From Lysobacter_I brunescens (GTDB lineage Bacteria > Pseudomonadota > Gammaproteobacteria > Xanthomonadales > Xanthomonadaceae), in assembly GCF_042677005.1 (NCBI RefSeq), contig NZ_JBHTIF010000005.1, positions 215,038 through 279,037 on the forward strand: a stretch of DNA of 64,000 nt, given 5' to 3'. Positions within the stretch are counted from its first letter, which is position 1, and every line of letters begins with the position of its first letter. Below, in pieces: positions 26,848 to 35,641 of this stretch. Under the pieces are notes generated by a model. That model was not told the DNA's origin, ran no database searches, and saw only the letters and a program-made list of their open reading frames with translations. A program made the position numbers and the translations under genes.

Positions 26848-27096
26848 TCAGTCCGACGAGCAGTTGCCGGTGATCGAGCAGTAGCTGACGCCCACCAGCA
26901 TCCAGCCGTCCGGCGTGCACAGGTAGGTCAGGCGCAGCGTGCCGAGCGCATCGATCTGCAAGGTCTCGGCGACCGACCACAACGAATTCTCGTCGCAGGT
27001 CGGCAATTCGTTGGACTGCGCGTGCGCGACCGGCGCAGCACTGATGCCCAGGGCCATGCACACCGCGAACATGCCCGCGATGAATCCATGCTTCAT
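26848..27096 (-). CDS. Small secreted protein, four cysteines, 82 aa
   Basis: Not assigned to a family. The sequence shows a signal peptide (about 1-26, ending APVAHAQ) and a mature domain of about 56 residues containing four cysteines (CDEN, YLCTP, YCSITGNCSSD), likely two disulfides in the periplasm or outside. The ATG at 27096 was chosen because AGAGG lies nine bases upstream. It stands alone, convergent with tolC. GC content is lower than its neighbours by eye. Confidence 0.65.
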   Translation of the reverse strand: MKHGFIAGMFAVCMALGISAAPVAHAQSNELPTCDENSLWSVAETLQIDALGTLRLTYLCTPDGWMLVGVSYCSITGNCSSD

Positions 27097-27462
27097 GTCG
27101 AACATCCTCTGCAAAACCCGCATCGGATCGGGGGAGAGCGGGCGCGGGGCGACCCGGGAGTCGCCAGGCCTGGCCAGTGCAGCGGATCGATGCGGGGAGA
27201 CTCCACTACCCTGGCACGTATCGTCGATGCCGGGCTGCCGCGCGCCTGCCGTGCGGCGCATCCAGGCCGGACGACGCGGGGCAACGGGACATCATCTTTC
27301 GATGCTAACGCCGTTCGCAGTCGGGGAGCCGGCGCCCGCAGGCGTGAAGCGCGACGTGGCGCGCAGTTCGGCCATTCGAATTTCCGATCGATCCAGCGGA
27401 CGAATCGCGGCCTGCGCCGGGATCGCACGCGCCAATCGCGCGCGGCTGGATGCGTCGGCGCC
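27097..27462. other. 366-base gap with no gene found
   Basis: Between the small secreted protein and the end of waaA. It contains Arg-rich open frames on both strands with no ribosome-binding sites and no recognisable product. The part next to 27096 should hold the promoter of the small gene; I see no clear boxes. Confidence 0.6.
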
Positions 27463-28767
27463 TCAGCTCAGGTAGGGACGGACCAGCGCCAGCGTGCGCC
27501 GCAGCGCACCACGCCCCTGCTCCACCAGCGCACGCGCCGCGGCGGCCATCGCATCGCAACGCACGCGGTCGCCGAGCAGCGCTTCGAGGGCGGACGCCAC
27601 GCTGCTGGCGTCTACTTCCACCAGGACGGCATCCGCCTGCTGCATCTGCGCGGCGATGTCGGCAAAGTTGTGCAGATGCGGACCGGTGACCACGGCGGTG
27701 CCGACGGCAGCCGGTTCGAGCAGGTTGTGTCCGCCGACCGGCTGCAGGCTGCCGCCGACGAAGGCCACGTCGGCACAGGCGTAGAACAGCATCAGCTCGC
27801 CGAGGGTATCGATCACGAAAACCTGGTCTTCGGCATCGGGCAGGACCGTGAGCGTGCGTGTGGCCACGCGCAGGCCGGTGTCGATCGCCTGCTGGGTGGC
27901 ACCGCGGAAGCGCTCGGGATGACGCGGCGCCCACAGCATGAGCAGGTCGGGCCAGCGCTGGCGCAGGTGGCGGTCGATGCCGAGCACTGCGGCCTCCTCG
28001 TCGGGATGCGTGCTGGCGGCGATCCACACTGGCCGACCGGGGACACGGCGGCGGAACTCCGCGGCGAAGCGATCGATGTCCGGATCGATGCGCAGGTCGA
28101 ACTTGAGGTTGCCGCAGACCTCGACCTGGTCGTCGCGCGCGCCGAGCTGCACGAAGCGTGCGGCATCGGCGGCGGACTGCGCGGCGACGCGGCGCATCGT
28201 GCGCAGCGCGCGACCGACCAGCGGACGCAGCGCGCGGTAGCCACGCAGCGAGCGTTCGGACAGGCGCGCATTGACGAGGAAGGTCGGCACGCCGAGGTCG
28301 CGACAGGCGAACAGCAGGTTCGGCCACAGCTCGGTTTCGACGATCAGGCCGACGCTGGGGCGGAAATGGCTCAGGAAGCGCTGCACCGCACCGGTCAGGT
28401 CGTAGGGCAGGTACACGTGCGACACCCGCCCCTGCCACAGTGCGGCGACGCGCTCGGAACCGGTCGGCGTGATCGTGGTGACCAGCACGCGGCGATGGGG
28501 ATGGTCGCGCAGCAGGGCATTGATCAGCGGCGCGGCGGCGTTCACTTCGCCGACCGAGACCGCATGCACCCACAGGCAGCCGTCCGGCGGCGGCGCCGCG
28601 TCGCCATAACGCGCATAGCGCTCGTGCCAGCGCAGCAGGTAGGCGCGCTGGCGGAAGCCGCGCCAGACGAGGTGGTAGAGCGTGACCGGCAGCAGCAGGT
28701 ACAGCGCGGCCGAATACAGGCCGCGCAGGAGGTGCTCGCTCAGGCGATCGAGGAATGCGGCCCGCAT
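27463..28767 (-). CDS. waaA: 3-deoxy-D-manno-octulosonic acid (Kdo) transferase
   Basis: Inner-membrane-associated glycosyltransferase that adds Kdo from CMP-Kdo to lipid IVA, starting the LPS core; 434 residues, typical length. An N-terminal membrane anchor (about 12-30) is followed by the GT-B N domain with WVHAVSVGEVNAA and VETELWPNLLFACRD. The C domain has the signature GGSLQPVGGHNLLEPAA and GTAVVTGPHLHNF. The ATG at 28767 gives MRAAFLDRLSEHL; 86 bases separate it from the divergent acyltransferase gene. Confidence 0.96.
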   Translation of the reverse strand: MRAAFLDRLSEHLLRGLYSAALYLLLPVTLYHLVWRGFRQRAYLLRWHERYARYGDAAPPPDGCLWVHAVSVGEVNAAAPLINALLRDHPHRRVLVTTITPTGSERVAALWQGRVSHVYLPYDLTGAVQRFLSHFRPSVGLIVETELWPNLLFACRDLGVPTFLVNARLSERSLRGYRALRPLVGRALRTMRRVAAQSAADAARFVQLGARDDQVEVCGNLKFDLRIDPDIDRFAAEFRRRVPGRPVWIAASTHPDEEAAVLGIDRHLRQRWPDLLMLWAPRHPERFRGATQQAIDTGLRVATRTLTVLPDAEDQVFVIDTLGELMLFYACADVAFVGGSLQPVGGHNLLEPAAVGTAVVTGPHLHNFADIAAQMQQADAVLVEVDASSVASALEALLGDRVRCDAMAAAARALVEQGRGALRRTLALVRPYLS

Positions 28768-28853
28768 GCGGACATGATAAGCGGCCCGCCGGCGCGCGTG
28801 CCGGATCGGTCGCGAACCGATGCCCCTCCGCAGCATGCCCGTACAATGCGACC

Positions 28854-29765
28854 ATGCCGTTCGCCTTCGACGCCCCGCCACCCCGCTCGCCTCGCCACTG
28901 GCCGATCTGGCTGGGCATCGGCGCGATGGCGCTGCTGGCGCGCCTGCCCTGGGCGCTGCAGCAGCCGCTGGGTCGCGCGCTGGGCGTGGTGCTGCGCATG
29001 ACGCTGCGCGAACGGCGACGGATCGCGGCGCGCAACCTCGCGCTGTGCTTTCCCGAGCTCGACGATGTGGCGCGCGCGACGTTGCTGCGCCGGCATTTCG
29101 CATCGCTGGGCCTGGCGATCTTCGAATTCGGGCGCGCCTGGTGGGGCTCGGTGCAACCGCAGCGCGCCGGGCTGGTGATCGAAGGCGCCGAGCACATCCG
29201 CGAGGCGCATGCGCGCGGCAAGGGCGTGATCGTCGTCTCCGGCCATTTCACGACCCTGGAGATCTGCGCGCGCCTGGCCTGCGACACCGTGCCGCTCGCC
29301 GGCATGTACCGGCCCTACGCGCAGCCGGCGATGGAATGGGCGGTGCTGCGCGGTCGTTCGCGCTATGCAGCAGGCATGTTCACCAAGCAGGACGTGCGCG
29401 GCGCGGTGAAGCACCTGCGCAAGGGCGGCCTGCTCTGGTACGCGCCGGACCAGGATCCGAGCCGAGGCGAAAGCGTGTTCGTGCCCTTCTTCGGCCAGCC
29501 GGCGAAAAGCCTCAGCTCCACGCACCAGCTGGCGCGGCTCTCCGGCGCGGCGGTGGTGATGTTCCAGCATTTCCGGCGCGCCGACGGCGGCATCACCCTG
29601 CGCTTCTGGCCCGCGTTCGATCAGTTCCCGTCCGAGAGCGCCGAGACCGACACCGCGCGCGTGATCGCCGCGATCGAAACCATGGCGCGCGAGGCGCCCG
29701 AGCAGTACCTGTGGATCCATCGGCGCTTCAAGCGCCGGCCGGATGGCGAAGCCGTCTACGACTGA
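28854..29765 (+). CDS. Lysophospholipid/lipid A acyltransferase (LpxL/HtrB family)
   Basis: Inner-membrane enzyme transferring a secondary acyl chain to Kdo-lipid A, 303 residues. An N-terminal hydrophobic helix (about 17-35) is followed by the catalytic HX4E motif in SGHFTTLEICA (His about residue 126) and the substrate motif YAPDQDPSRGESVFVPFFG (about 198-216). The ATG at 28854 starts MPFAFDAPPP. It is divergent from waaA, whose product makes its likely acceptor. Its end overlaps the end of the convergent O-antigen ligase-like gene by 10 bases. Chain length and exact paralogue (LpxL, LpxM or LpxP) cannot be read. Confidence 0.92.
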   Translation: MPFAFDAPPPRSPRHWPIWLGIGAMALLARLPWALQQPLGRALGVVLRMTLRERRRIAARNLALCFPELDDVARATLLRRHFASLGLAIFEFGRAWWGSVQPQRAGLVIEGAEHIREAHARGKGVIVVSGHFTTLEICARLACDTVPLAGMYRPYAQPAMEWAVLRGRSRYAAGMFTKQDVRGAVKHLRKGGLLWYAPDQDPSRGESVFVPFFGQPAKSLSSTHQLARLSGAAVVMFQHFRRADGGITLRFWPAFDQFPSESAETDTARVIAAIETMAREAPEQYLWIHRRFKRRPDGEAVYD

Positions 29766-31087
29766 GGCGCCGTCGCCGTCGTCGTATCGCGCCCGAGCAG
29801 GCTGCCGGCGAACAGTGCCGCGAGCAGCAGCGTCACCCCGCCCCAGAAGGTCGAATAGAACGCCAGGTGCGTGTTGAACGGGAACACCGTCACCGCCAGC
29901 GCCAGCATCGCCGGCCAGGCCGCTTCGCGCGCGCCGGCCTCGGCATAGCGCCAGGCGCGCCGCGCCATCGCCGCGCCCGCCAGCCACAGCAGCAGGCCGA
30001 TGGCACCGGTTTCGCTGAGGATCTCCAGCACGATCTGGTGCGCGTGGTGCGCCGGCCCCAGGCCCCATTCGGCGATGCGCTCCGGCTGCGGGTCGCAGGC
30101 TGGGAAGGCTTCGCGGAAACCGCGCGGACCGACGCCATTGATCGGATGCGACTGGATGATGCACCACGCCGCAGACCAGATCCGCGCGCGTCCGGACAGG
30201 GCATCGTCGACGCCGGCGGCGCTCGCCGAGGTCATCTGCGTCGTGCGCGAGACGCGCTCGCGCACCTGCGGCGACACCACCGCGAGCATCGCCAGCAGCG
30301 CGGCCCCGAACGCGAACACGCCGAGCAGCCGCTTCCAGCCGAGCAGGCGCCAGCCCGAGAGCAGCAGCACCAGGCCATAGGTGATCCAGGAGGCGCGCGA
30401 TCCGGCGAGCAGCACGATCACGCCGACCAGCGCCACCGCGACCAGCCAGCCGACACGCCCGAACCGCTGCCCCGCCGCGACGAGCAGGAACGGCGAGAGG
30501 CTGGCGAGCACCACGCCGAGCTTGAGGTTGCACGGACCGAGCACGCCGCCGAGGCGATCGAGCAGCAGGTAGTCGTTCGCGTCGCAGATCGCGTAACCAC
30601 GGATCGCGAGGCTGGCTGCATCCATCGCCGCGAACATCGGGCTGATGCCGCTGACGGCCTGCGCCAGCGCATCGACCGTCCACAACGCGACGATCACCGC
30701 CAGCCCGCCGAAGGTGATGCGGCGGCCGCGCGGATCGGCGACCGCGGCGGCGGCCAGCCACAGGAAGGGCAGGTAGCGCAGGTCGGCCGCGACTTCACGA
30801 AAGGCGCGCGCGGGGTCGACCGCATCGATCGCGCCGATCAGTTCCGGTGTCCAGTAGGCGAAGAACAGCACGCTGGTGAGCGCCCAGGCCTGTGCGCTGA
30901 GCAGCGCGCCGCCGCCACGGAAACGCACGTACAGCAGGCGACCGATCGCGACCAGCGCGCCCAGTGCCAGCACGCCCTCCGCCACGCCCGGTGCCGGCCA
31001 CAGCGCGACGAACGCCAGCACCCAGAACGGCGCCCAGCGCCAGCCCGGCGGAATGCGTGCAGTGTCGGCAGTGGCGTCGGGCGTCAT
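29756..31087 (-). CDS. O-antigen ligase/polymerase-like membrane protein (Wzy_C family)
   Basis: A 443-residue protein with about 11-12 hydrophobic segments and the Wzy_C/WaaL loop: RARIWSAAWCIIQSHPINGV and GPRGFREAF (about 295-325), then HAHQIVLEILSETGAIGLLLW (His about 345). This family either ligates O-antigen to the lipid A core or polymerises O units. Sitting beside waaA and a core-type glycosyltransferase favours ligase. Its ATG overlaps the glycosyltransferase stop as ATGA. Confidence 0.85.
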   Translation of the reverse strand: MTPDATADTARIPPGWRWAPFWVLAFVALWPAPGVAEGVLALGALVAIGRLLYVRFRGGGALLSAQAWALTSVLFFAYWTPELIGAIDAVDPARAFREVAADLRYLPFLWLAAAAVADPRGRRITFGGLAVIVALWTVDALAQAVSGISPMFAAMDAASLAIRGYAICDANDYLLLDRLGGVLGPCNLKLGVVLASLSPFLLVAAGQRFGRVGWLVAVALVGVIVLLAGSRASWITYGLVLLLSGWRLLGWKRLLGVFAFGAALLAMLAVVSPQVRERVSRTTQMTSASAAGVDDALSGRARIWSAAWCIIQSHPINGVGPRGFREAFPACDPQPERIAEWGLGPAHHAHQIVLEILSETGAIGLLLWLAGAAMARRAWRYAEAGAREAAWPAMLALAVTVFPFNTHLAFYSTFWGGVTLLLAALFAGSLLGRDTTTATAPQS

Positions 31088-32277
31088 TCCGCGATCAGTT
31101 CCCGGTAGGTGGCGAGCGTGGCGGCCTGCATGGCATCCAGCGAATAGCGCTGCAGTCGCGCGGGCATCGTAGCGGAAATGTCCGCCCCGCTTCCCGTGCG
31201 CGACAGCAGCGCGCGCGCGGCGAGATGCAGGGATTCAGCGTCGAACGGCGTCACCGCGCCGGCCGGGAGCAGTTCGTGGAGGAGTTCGCCGACACCGCCG
31301 TGCGCCCAGCCCGCAACCGGTCGACCGACCGACAGCGCCTCGATCACCGTGCGGCCGAACGCTTCGGGCTTGCGCGAGACCTGCAGCACGAGATCGCTCG
31401 CTGCGTAGGCCTCCGCGATCGCGGCGGTGGGCGGCGTGATCGCCAGCGCGTCGGCGACGCCCAGCGTGGCGGCCTCGGCTTCGAGGTCGGCGATGTACTG
31501 CTCGCGTCCGGGTTCGCGCGCACCGGGCATCCACAGCCGCGCATCGAGACCATCGCCGCGCAGCGCCGCGAGCAGGGCCAGCGCGTCGGCATGGCCCTTC
31601 AGCCGGGTGCCGCGACCGGGCAGCAGCAGCAGCGGGCCATCGCCCGACAGTGCGGGATGCTGCGCGGCCACCCGCGCGCGCGCGTCGCGATCGGGCCAAG
31701 GCATAGGCGGGAACGCCGCCGGATCGATGCCGCGCGGGATCGTGCGCAGCTTCGCCGGATCGGTCGCGGGATAGTGGCGCAGGACGTAGTCGCGGACGGT
31801 GTCGGACACGCAGATCACGCGCTCGCCGCGGGTCATGATCGCGCTGTAGCGCGACGGCGAATTCAGGCCATGCACGGTGGTGACGAAACGCGGTCGCGAT
31901 GCTGCAGGCAGGCCATGCAATGCGAGATGCCCGACCCAGGCCGGCAATCGCGAACGCGCATGGACGATGTCGGCGTCGAGCGTCATGAACAGCCTGCGCA
32001 GGCGGCGCACCTGGAGGAAGGTCAGCGGAGATTTGCGGCCGATGTCGAGCGCGACGTGCTCGGCGCCCGAGGCTTCGAGCTGCGGCACCAGCCGGCCACC
32101 TGCCGACACCACGACCGCCCGGTGCCCGGCACGGACGAGGGCGTCGGCGATCTCGAGGGTGGAACGCTCGACGCCGCCGGACTGCAGCGCTGGCAGCAGC
32201 TGCACCACGGTGAGGCGGCGCGGGACTTCGTCGATCCGCGATCCGGCGCCGGTCACGGCGGCCGTCGGCAGGGTCAA
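31084..32277 (-). CDS. Glycosyltransferase family 4 protein
   Basis: GT-B glycosyltransferase of 397 residues, probably adding a sugar to the LPS core or O-antigen. The N domain has VVQLLPALQSGGVERSTLE and the donor domain has LLLPGRGTRLKGH and the family motif EAFGRTVIEALSVGRPVAG. No membrane segment. The TTG at 32277 overlaps the stop of the zinc-finger gene as TTGA and is taken as the start; a GTG at 32256 is a fair alternative, and the conserved part begins about 28 codons in. Confidence 0.87.
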   Translation of the reverse strand: MTLPTAAVTGAGSRIDEVPRRLTVVQLLPALQSGGVERSTLEIADALVRAGHRAVVVSAGGRLVPQLEASGAEHVALDIGRKSPLTFLQVRRLRRLFMTLDADIVHARSRLPAWVGHLALHGLPAASRPRFVTTVHGLNSPSRYSAIMTRGERVICVSDTVRDYVLRHYPATDPAKLRTIPRGIDPAAFPPMPWPDRDARARVAAQHPALSGDGPLLLLPGRGTRLKGHADALALLAALRGDGLDARLWMPGAREPGREQYIADLEAEAATLGVADALAITPPTAAIAEAYAASDLVLQVSRKPEAFGRTVIEALSVGRPVAGWAHGGVGELLHELLPAGAVTPFDAESLHLAARALLSRTGSGADISATMPARLQRYSLDAMQAATLATYRELIAE

Positions 32278-32480
32278 TCGATCAGGACGTACTGCGCGCC
32301 GCAGTACGGGCAGGTGGACTCGCCGCCTTCGGCCTCGATCGGCAGGTACACGCGCGGATGGGCGTTCCAGAGGGCCATCGCCGGCGTCGGGCAGCTCAGC
32401 GGCAGGTCGGCGCGGCGCACTTCGTGGCGGCCGGTGTCGTGGCCGGGCGTGGCGTTGGCGGGGCTGGGCTGTGCGGTCAT
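32274..32480 (-). CDS. CHCC-type zinc-finger protein, 68 aa
   Basis: Small soluble protein of the zf-CHCC family, related to a mitochondrial complex I subunit. Visible metal ligands are SCPTP, the HPRVYLPI histidine and the CPYC pair, followed by GAQYVLID. The ATG at 32480 (MTAQPSPA) is preferred; the extra codons upstream carry no conserved sequence. It leads the glycosyltransferase/ligase unit through a TTGA overlap. Role in bacteria unknown. Confidence 0.85.
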   Translation of the reverse strand: MTAQPSPANATPGHDTGRHEVRRADLPLSCPTPAMALWNAHPRVYLPIEAEGGESTCPYCGAQYVLID

Positions 32481-32583
32481 GGCGTGGGGTGTCCTGCGCG
32501 GAACACACATTTTAGCCCAGTGCATCCCGGGCTGTGCGGGTTGGCGGCATGATCGCGGTCATCCTTCCCGCACCGGATCGCCC

Positions 32584-33246
32584 ATGTCCGCCATCGAGAC
32601 CATGCGAATCGAAATCGTCGGCCGGCAGAGCTCGCACTACACCCGCGTGGTGCGGATGCTCGCGCTGGAACTGGGCATCGACGCGCCGCTGGCGCCGATC
32701 TTCGACCTGATGAGCACCGACCCGGCGACCTATGCCGGCAATCCGGCGCTGAAGCTGCCGGCGCTGCGCGTCGGCGGGGACACGGTCTGGGGCAGCCTCA
32801 ACGCCTGCCGCCATCTCGCACGGCAGATCGACGGCGGCGAGGCCCTGGTGTTCTGGCCGGAAGACGCGCGCACGCCGCTGCTGATGAACGCGCACGAGAT
32901 CGTGACGCACGCGATGGCCGCACAGGTGGAGGTGGTGTTCCACGAGATCGTGTCGAAGCGCCCGCCCGACGCCACCTCGCGCAAGCGTCGCGAGAGCCTG
33001 CTCGGCTGCCTGGCGTGGCTGGACGCACACCTGGACGCGATCCGCGGGCAGCTGCCGGGCGACCGCATCGCGCTGTTCGACCTGATGCTGTTCTGCCTGC
33101 TCGAACACCTGCCCTTCCGCAACCCGGTCGACCTCTCGGGCCTGCCGGCGCTCACCGCGTTCGTCGCCGACTTCGGTGCACGGGCGTCGGCACGCGCGAC
33201 GCCCTACCGCTTCGATGCGCCGCCGCCGGAGGCGAGCGGGTCCTGA
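32584..33246 (+). CDS. Glutathione S-transferase-like protein
   Basis: A 220-residue soluble protein with an N-terminal thioredoxin-like domain (SSHYTRVVRMLALELGI, about 15-31; then LKLPALRVGGDTVWGSLNA with the cis-Pro and the glutathione-gamma-glutamyl Ser) and an all-helical C domain. The helical domain is shorter and less typical than in classical GSTs, so catalytic activity is uncertain. Divergent from the zinc-finger gene and convergent with yceI. Confidence 0.8.
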   Translation: MSAIETMRIEIVGRQSSHYTRVVRMLALELGIDAPLAPIFDLMSTDPATYAGNPALKLPALRVGGDTVWGSLNACRHLARQIDGGEALVFWPEDARTPLLMNAHEIVTHAMAAQVEVVFHEIVSKRPPDATSRKRRESLLGCLAWLDAHLDAIRGQLPGDRIALFDLMLFCLLEHLPFRNPVDLSGLPALTAFVADFGARASARATPYRFDAPPPEASGS

Positions 33247-33253
33247 AACGCGA

Positions 33254-33275
33254 ACGGGCCGCCGAAGCGGCCCGT
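33254..33275. terminator. Bidirectional terminator hairpin between GST-like and yceI genes
   Basis: A 9-base stem ACGGGCCGC/GCGGCCCGT with a CGAA (TTCG on the other strand) loop lies between two convergent genes, 8 bases after one stop and 27 after the other. T-runs are weak on both sides. Confidence 0.6.
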
Positions 33276-33302
33276 CCATGCAAGACAGCCCGGTCGAGGA
33301 CC

Positions 33303-33884
33303 TCAGCCGGCCGGCTTCGGCACGATCGCTTCGGTGGTGATGCTGATCTTCACGTCGTCGCTCACGTTCGGCGCGTACTTGCCGACGCCGAAATCGCTGC
33401 GCTTGATCGTGGTCGTGGCCTCGAAACCGGCGGCTTCGCGCTTGGCCATCGGCTGCACGCCGAGCTTGTTGATGGTCACGTCGAGGGTGACCGACTTGGT
33501 GATGCCCTTGATGGTCAGGTCGCCGGTCACAGCGAGCTTGTCCTTGCCGGCGGACTTCACCGAGGTGCTCTTGAAGGTGATGTTGGGGTGGTTCGCCGCA
33601 TCGAAGAAATCGTCGCTGCGCAGGTGCTCGTCGAAAGCTTCGACGTGCGAATTCAGGCCGGCCAGCGGGATCGTGACCTCGACCTTCGAGTCGCCGACCT
33701 TGGCCGGATCGTAGGTGATGAAGCCGTCGACCTTGCCGAAGTGCGCGATCGGGTTGGAGAAGCCGAAGTGGCTCCAGCTGGCGACCACGTCGGTGTGGTT
33801 GGGGTCGATCTTGTAGGTCAGCGGCGCGGCGAAGGCGACGGTGGTGGCGAGCGCGAGGGCAGCAGCGGCGAGCAGACGTTTCAT
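33303..33884 (-). CDS. YceI family periplasmic protein
   Basis: A 193-residue lipocalin-like protein with a signal peptide (about 1-20, ending ATTVAFAAP) and the YceI fold. KIDPNHTDVVASWSHFGFSN (about 24-43), LRSDDFFDAANHPNITFKS and the end RSDFGVGKYAPNVSDDVKI are characteristic. Family members bind polyisoprenoids or similar amphiphiles in the periplasm. The ATG at 33884 follows GGAG; upstream codons lack a site. Confidence 0.94.
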   Translation of the reverse strand: MKRLLAAAALALATTVAFAAPLTYKIDPNHTDVVASWSHFGFSNPIAHFGKVDGFITYDPAKVGDSKVEVTIPLAGLNSHVEAFDEHLRSDDFFDAANHPNITFKSTSVKSAGKDKLAVTGDLTIKGITKSVTLDVTINKLGVQPMAKREAAGFEATTTIKRSDFGVGKYAPNVSDDVKISITTEAIVPKPAG

Positions 33885-33954
33885 GGGGACACTCCTGTGG
33901 GTGGTGCGGACATGAGGCAGCATGCGGGCGCGCGGTTGCGCGCTCGGGTTGGGA

Positions 33955-34545
33955 TCACGCGATCAGGCAGGCTTCGTCGAAGCCCAGGCGCGGCGAACGG
34001 GGGAAGATCGAGCTGGTGTCGCCCTTGCCGAGATTGACGAGGAAATTCGAGCGGATGGCGGTGCCGGCGAAGAAGGCCTCGTCGACCTTGGCGTTGTCGA
34101 AGCCCGACATCGGGCCGGTGTCCAGGCCGAGCGAACGCGCGGCGAGGATCAGGTAGGCGCCCTGCAGGCTGCCGTTGCGCAGGGCGACGGTCTCCAGCGC
34201 GGCTTCCGGCTTGCCGGCGAACCACGAGCGCGCATCGGTGTGCGGGAACAGCACCGGCAGCTTGTCGTAGAAGGCCATGTCGTAGCCGACGATCACGGTG
34301 ACCGGCGCGGCCAGGGTCTTGTCGCGGTTGCCGGCGTCGAGGGCCGGGGCTAGCTTGGCCTTGGCCTCGGCAGACTTCACGAACACGAAGCGCGCCGGGC
34401 AGGCATTGGCGGCGGTCGGGCCGAACTTCAGCAGGTCGTAGAGGCGATGCAGGGTGGCGTCATCGATCTCGCCCGAGAACGCGTTGTAGGTGCGGGCGGT
34501 CCGGAACAACTGGTCGAGTGCGGTGTCGTTGAGCGGCGAGAACAT
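33955..34545 (-). CDS. Nitroreductase family protein, RutE/malonic semialdehyde reductase-like
   Basis: FMN-dependent oxidoreductase of 196 residues, the same length as RutE. The family features are LFRTARTYNAFSGEIDDATL near the N terminus, FGPTAANACPARFVFV (flavin-binding, about 48-63), and AARSLGLDTGPMSGFDN plus the C-terminal FLVNLGKGD. No other pyrimidine-degradation (rut) genes are nearby, so reduction of malonic semialdehyde is not supported by context, and a general nitro/quinone or aldehyde reductase is possible. ATG at 34545. Confidence 0.85.
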   Translation of the reverse strand: MFSPLNDTALDQLFRTARTYNAFSGEIDDATLHRLYDLLKFGPTAANACPARFVFVKSAEAKAKLAPALDAGNRDKTLAAPVTVIVGYDMAFYDKLPVLFPHTDARSWFAGKPEAALETVALRNGSLQGAYLILAARSLGLDTGPMSGFDNAKVDEAFFAGTAIRSNFLVNLGKGDTSSIFPRSPRLGFDEACLIA

Positions 34546-34660
34546 CGGGCGTACGTCCTGTCGGGATGGAAACGAGGCCGGCAGTGTAGAGTCCACGCCG
34601 GGGCACCGCAGCCGTATGGCGGGAACGAATCGAATCAAATTCGGAACAATAAAGACGTTG

Positions 34661-35641
34661 ATGGTTGATTCGCTGCAAATCTGTGCGATCAGTGATGGGC
34701 GCGCCGGGAACGCCCGTCAGGCCGAGGCACTGGCGTCCGCACTGGCCGGCGACCGGGCCGTCTCGACGCTGACCCTCGCGCCCCGCGCGCCCTGGCACTG
34801 GCTTTCGCCGCGTCGCCTGCCCGGTGCCGAGCAGGCCTTCGGCCCGGGATTCGGCGCGCTGCTCGACACCTCACCGGGCCTGGCCGTCGGCTGCGGCCGG
34901 CAGGCGGCGCTGGCGACCCGGCTGCTGCGCGAACGCGGCTGGCGGACAGTACAGATCCTCGACCCACGACTCGACCCAAGCCACTGGGACGCCGTGGTCG
35001 TGCCCGAACACGACACCCTGCGTGGCGACAACGTGCTGACCCTGCTCGGCGGCATTCACCCGGTCGACGACGCCTGGCTGGCGCGGGCCCGCGAGGATTT
35101 CGCCGCATTCGGCAAGCTGCCCGGGCCACGCACCGCCGTGCTGCTCGGTGGCACGAGCGCGCATGCGCGCTTCAATCGCATGGCGTTCGAGGTGATGGCC
35201 GCGAAACTCGAAGCGGTGCTCGCGCGCGACGGCGGCAGCGTGCTGCTGACCACCTCGCGTCGCACCGATCCGGAACTGGTCGCCGCCCTCGCCCACCGCT
35301 ACGACGGCACGCCCGGCGTTGTCTGGCGCGGGCCGGACGATGGTCCGAATCCCTATCCCGGCCTGCTGGCCTGGGCCGACCGCATCGTGTGTTCGCCGGA
35401 TTCGGTGAACATGATCTCCGAGGCCTGCGCGACGCGCGTGCCGGTGTTCGTGTTCGATCCGGGCCGCGTGCGCGGACGACCGCGCGCCTTCCTCGACACC
35501 CTGCTGGCACGGGATCGGATCCGGGCAATGGATGCGACGCTGGCGTCGTTCGACACCGTGCCGCTGCGCGAATGCGCGCGGGTGGCCGAGGCGCTGCGTG
35601 GCCGCCTCGGGCTTGCCGACGCCGGTCAACCGGCGCCGTAG
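34661..35641 (+). CDS. ELM1/GtrOC1-like glycosyltransferase-fold protein
   Basis: A 326-residue protein of the mitochondrial-fission ELM1 family, seen from CAISDGRAGNARQAEALASA at the N terminus and the middle motif AVLLGGTSAHARFN. The later VLLTTSRRTDPELV and the C-terminal RIVCSPDSVNMISEACATRVPVFV segments also fit. The fold resembles GT-B glycosyltransferases; bacterial members often lie in envelope polysaccharide loci, and LPS genes are 2-3 kb away. Role unproven. Its last 16 bases overlap the end of the convergent yqjK-like gene. Confidence 0.85.
   Translation: MVDSLQICAISDGRAGNARQAEALASALAGDRAVSTLTLAPRAPWHWLSPRRLPGAEQAFGPGFGALLDTSPGLAVGCGRQAALATRLLRERGWRTVQILDPRLDPSHWDAVVVPEHDTLRGDNVLTLLGGIHPVDDAWLARAREDFAAFGKLPGPRTAVLLGGTSAHARFNRMAFEVMAAKLEAVLARDGGSVLLTTSRRTDPELVAALAHRYDGTPGVVWRGPDDGPNPYPGLLAWADRIVCSPDSVNMISEACATRVPVFVFDPGRVRGRPRAFLDTLLARDRIRAMDATLASFDTVPLRECARVAEALRGRLGLADAGQPAP

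Noticed and set aside
27093..27428. Arg/Pro-rich minus-strand frame in the gap before the small secreted gene
   Set aside because: No ribosome-binding site or conserved-looking segment; overlaps the expected promoter.
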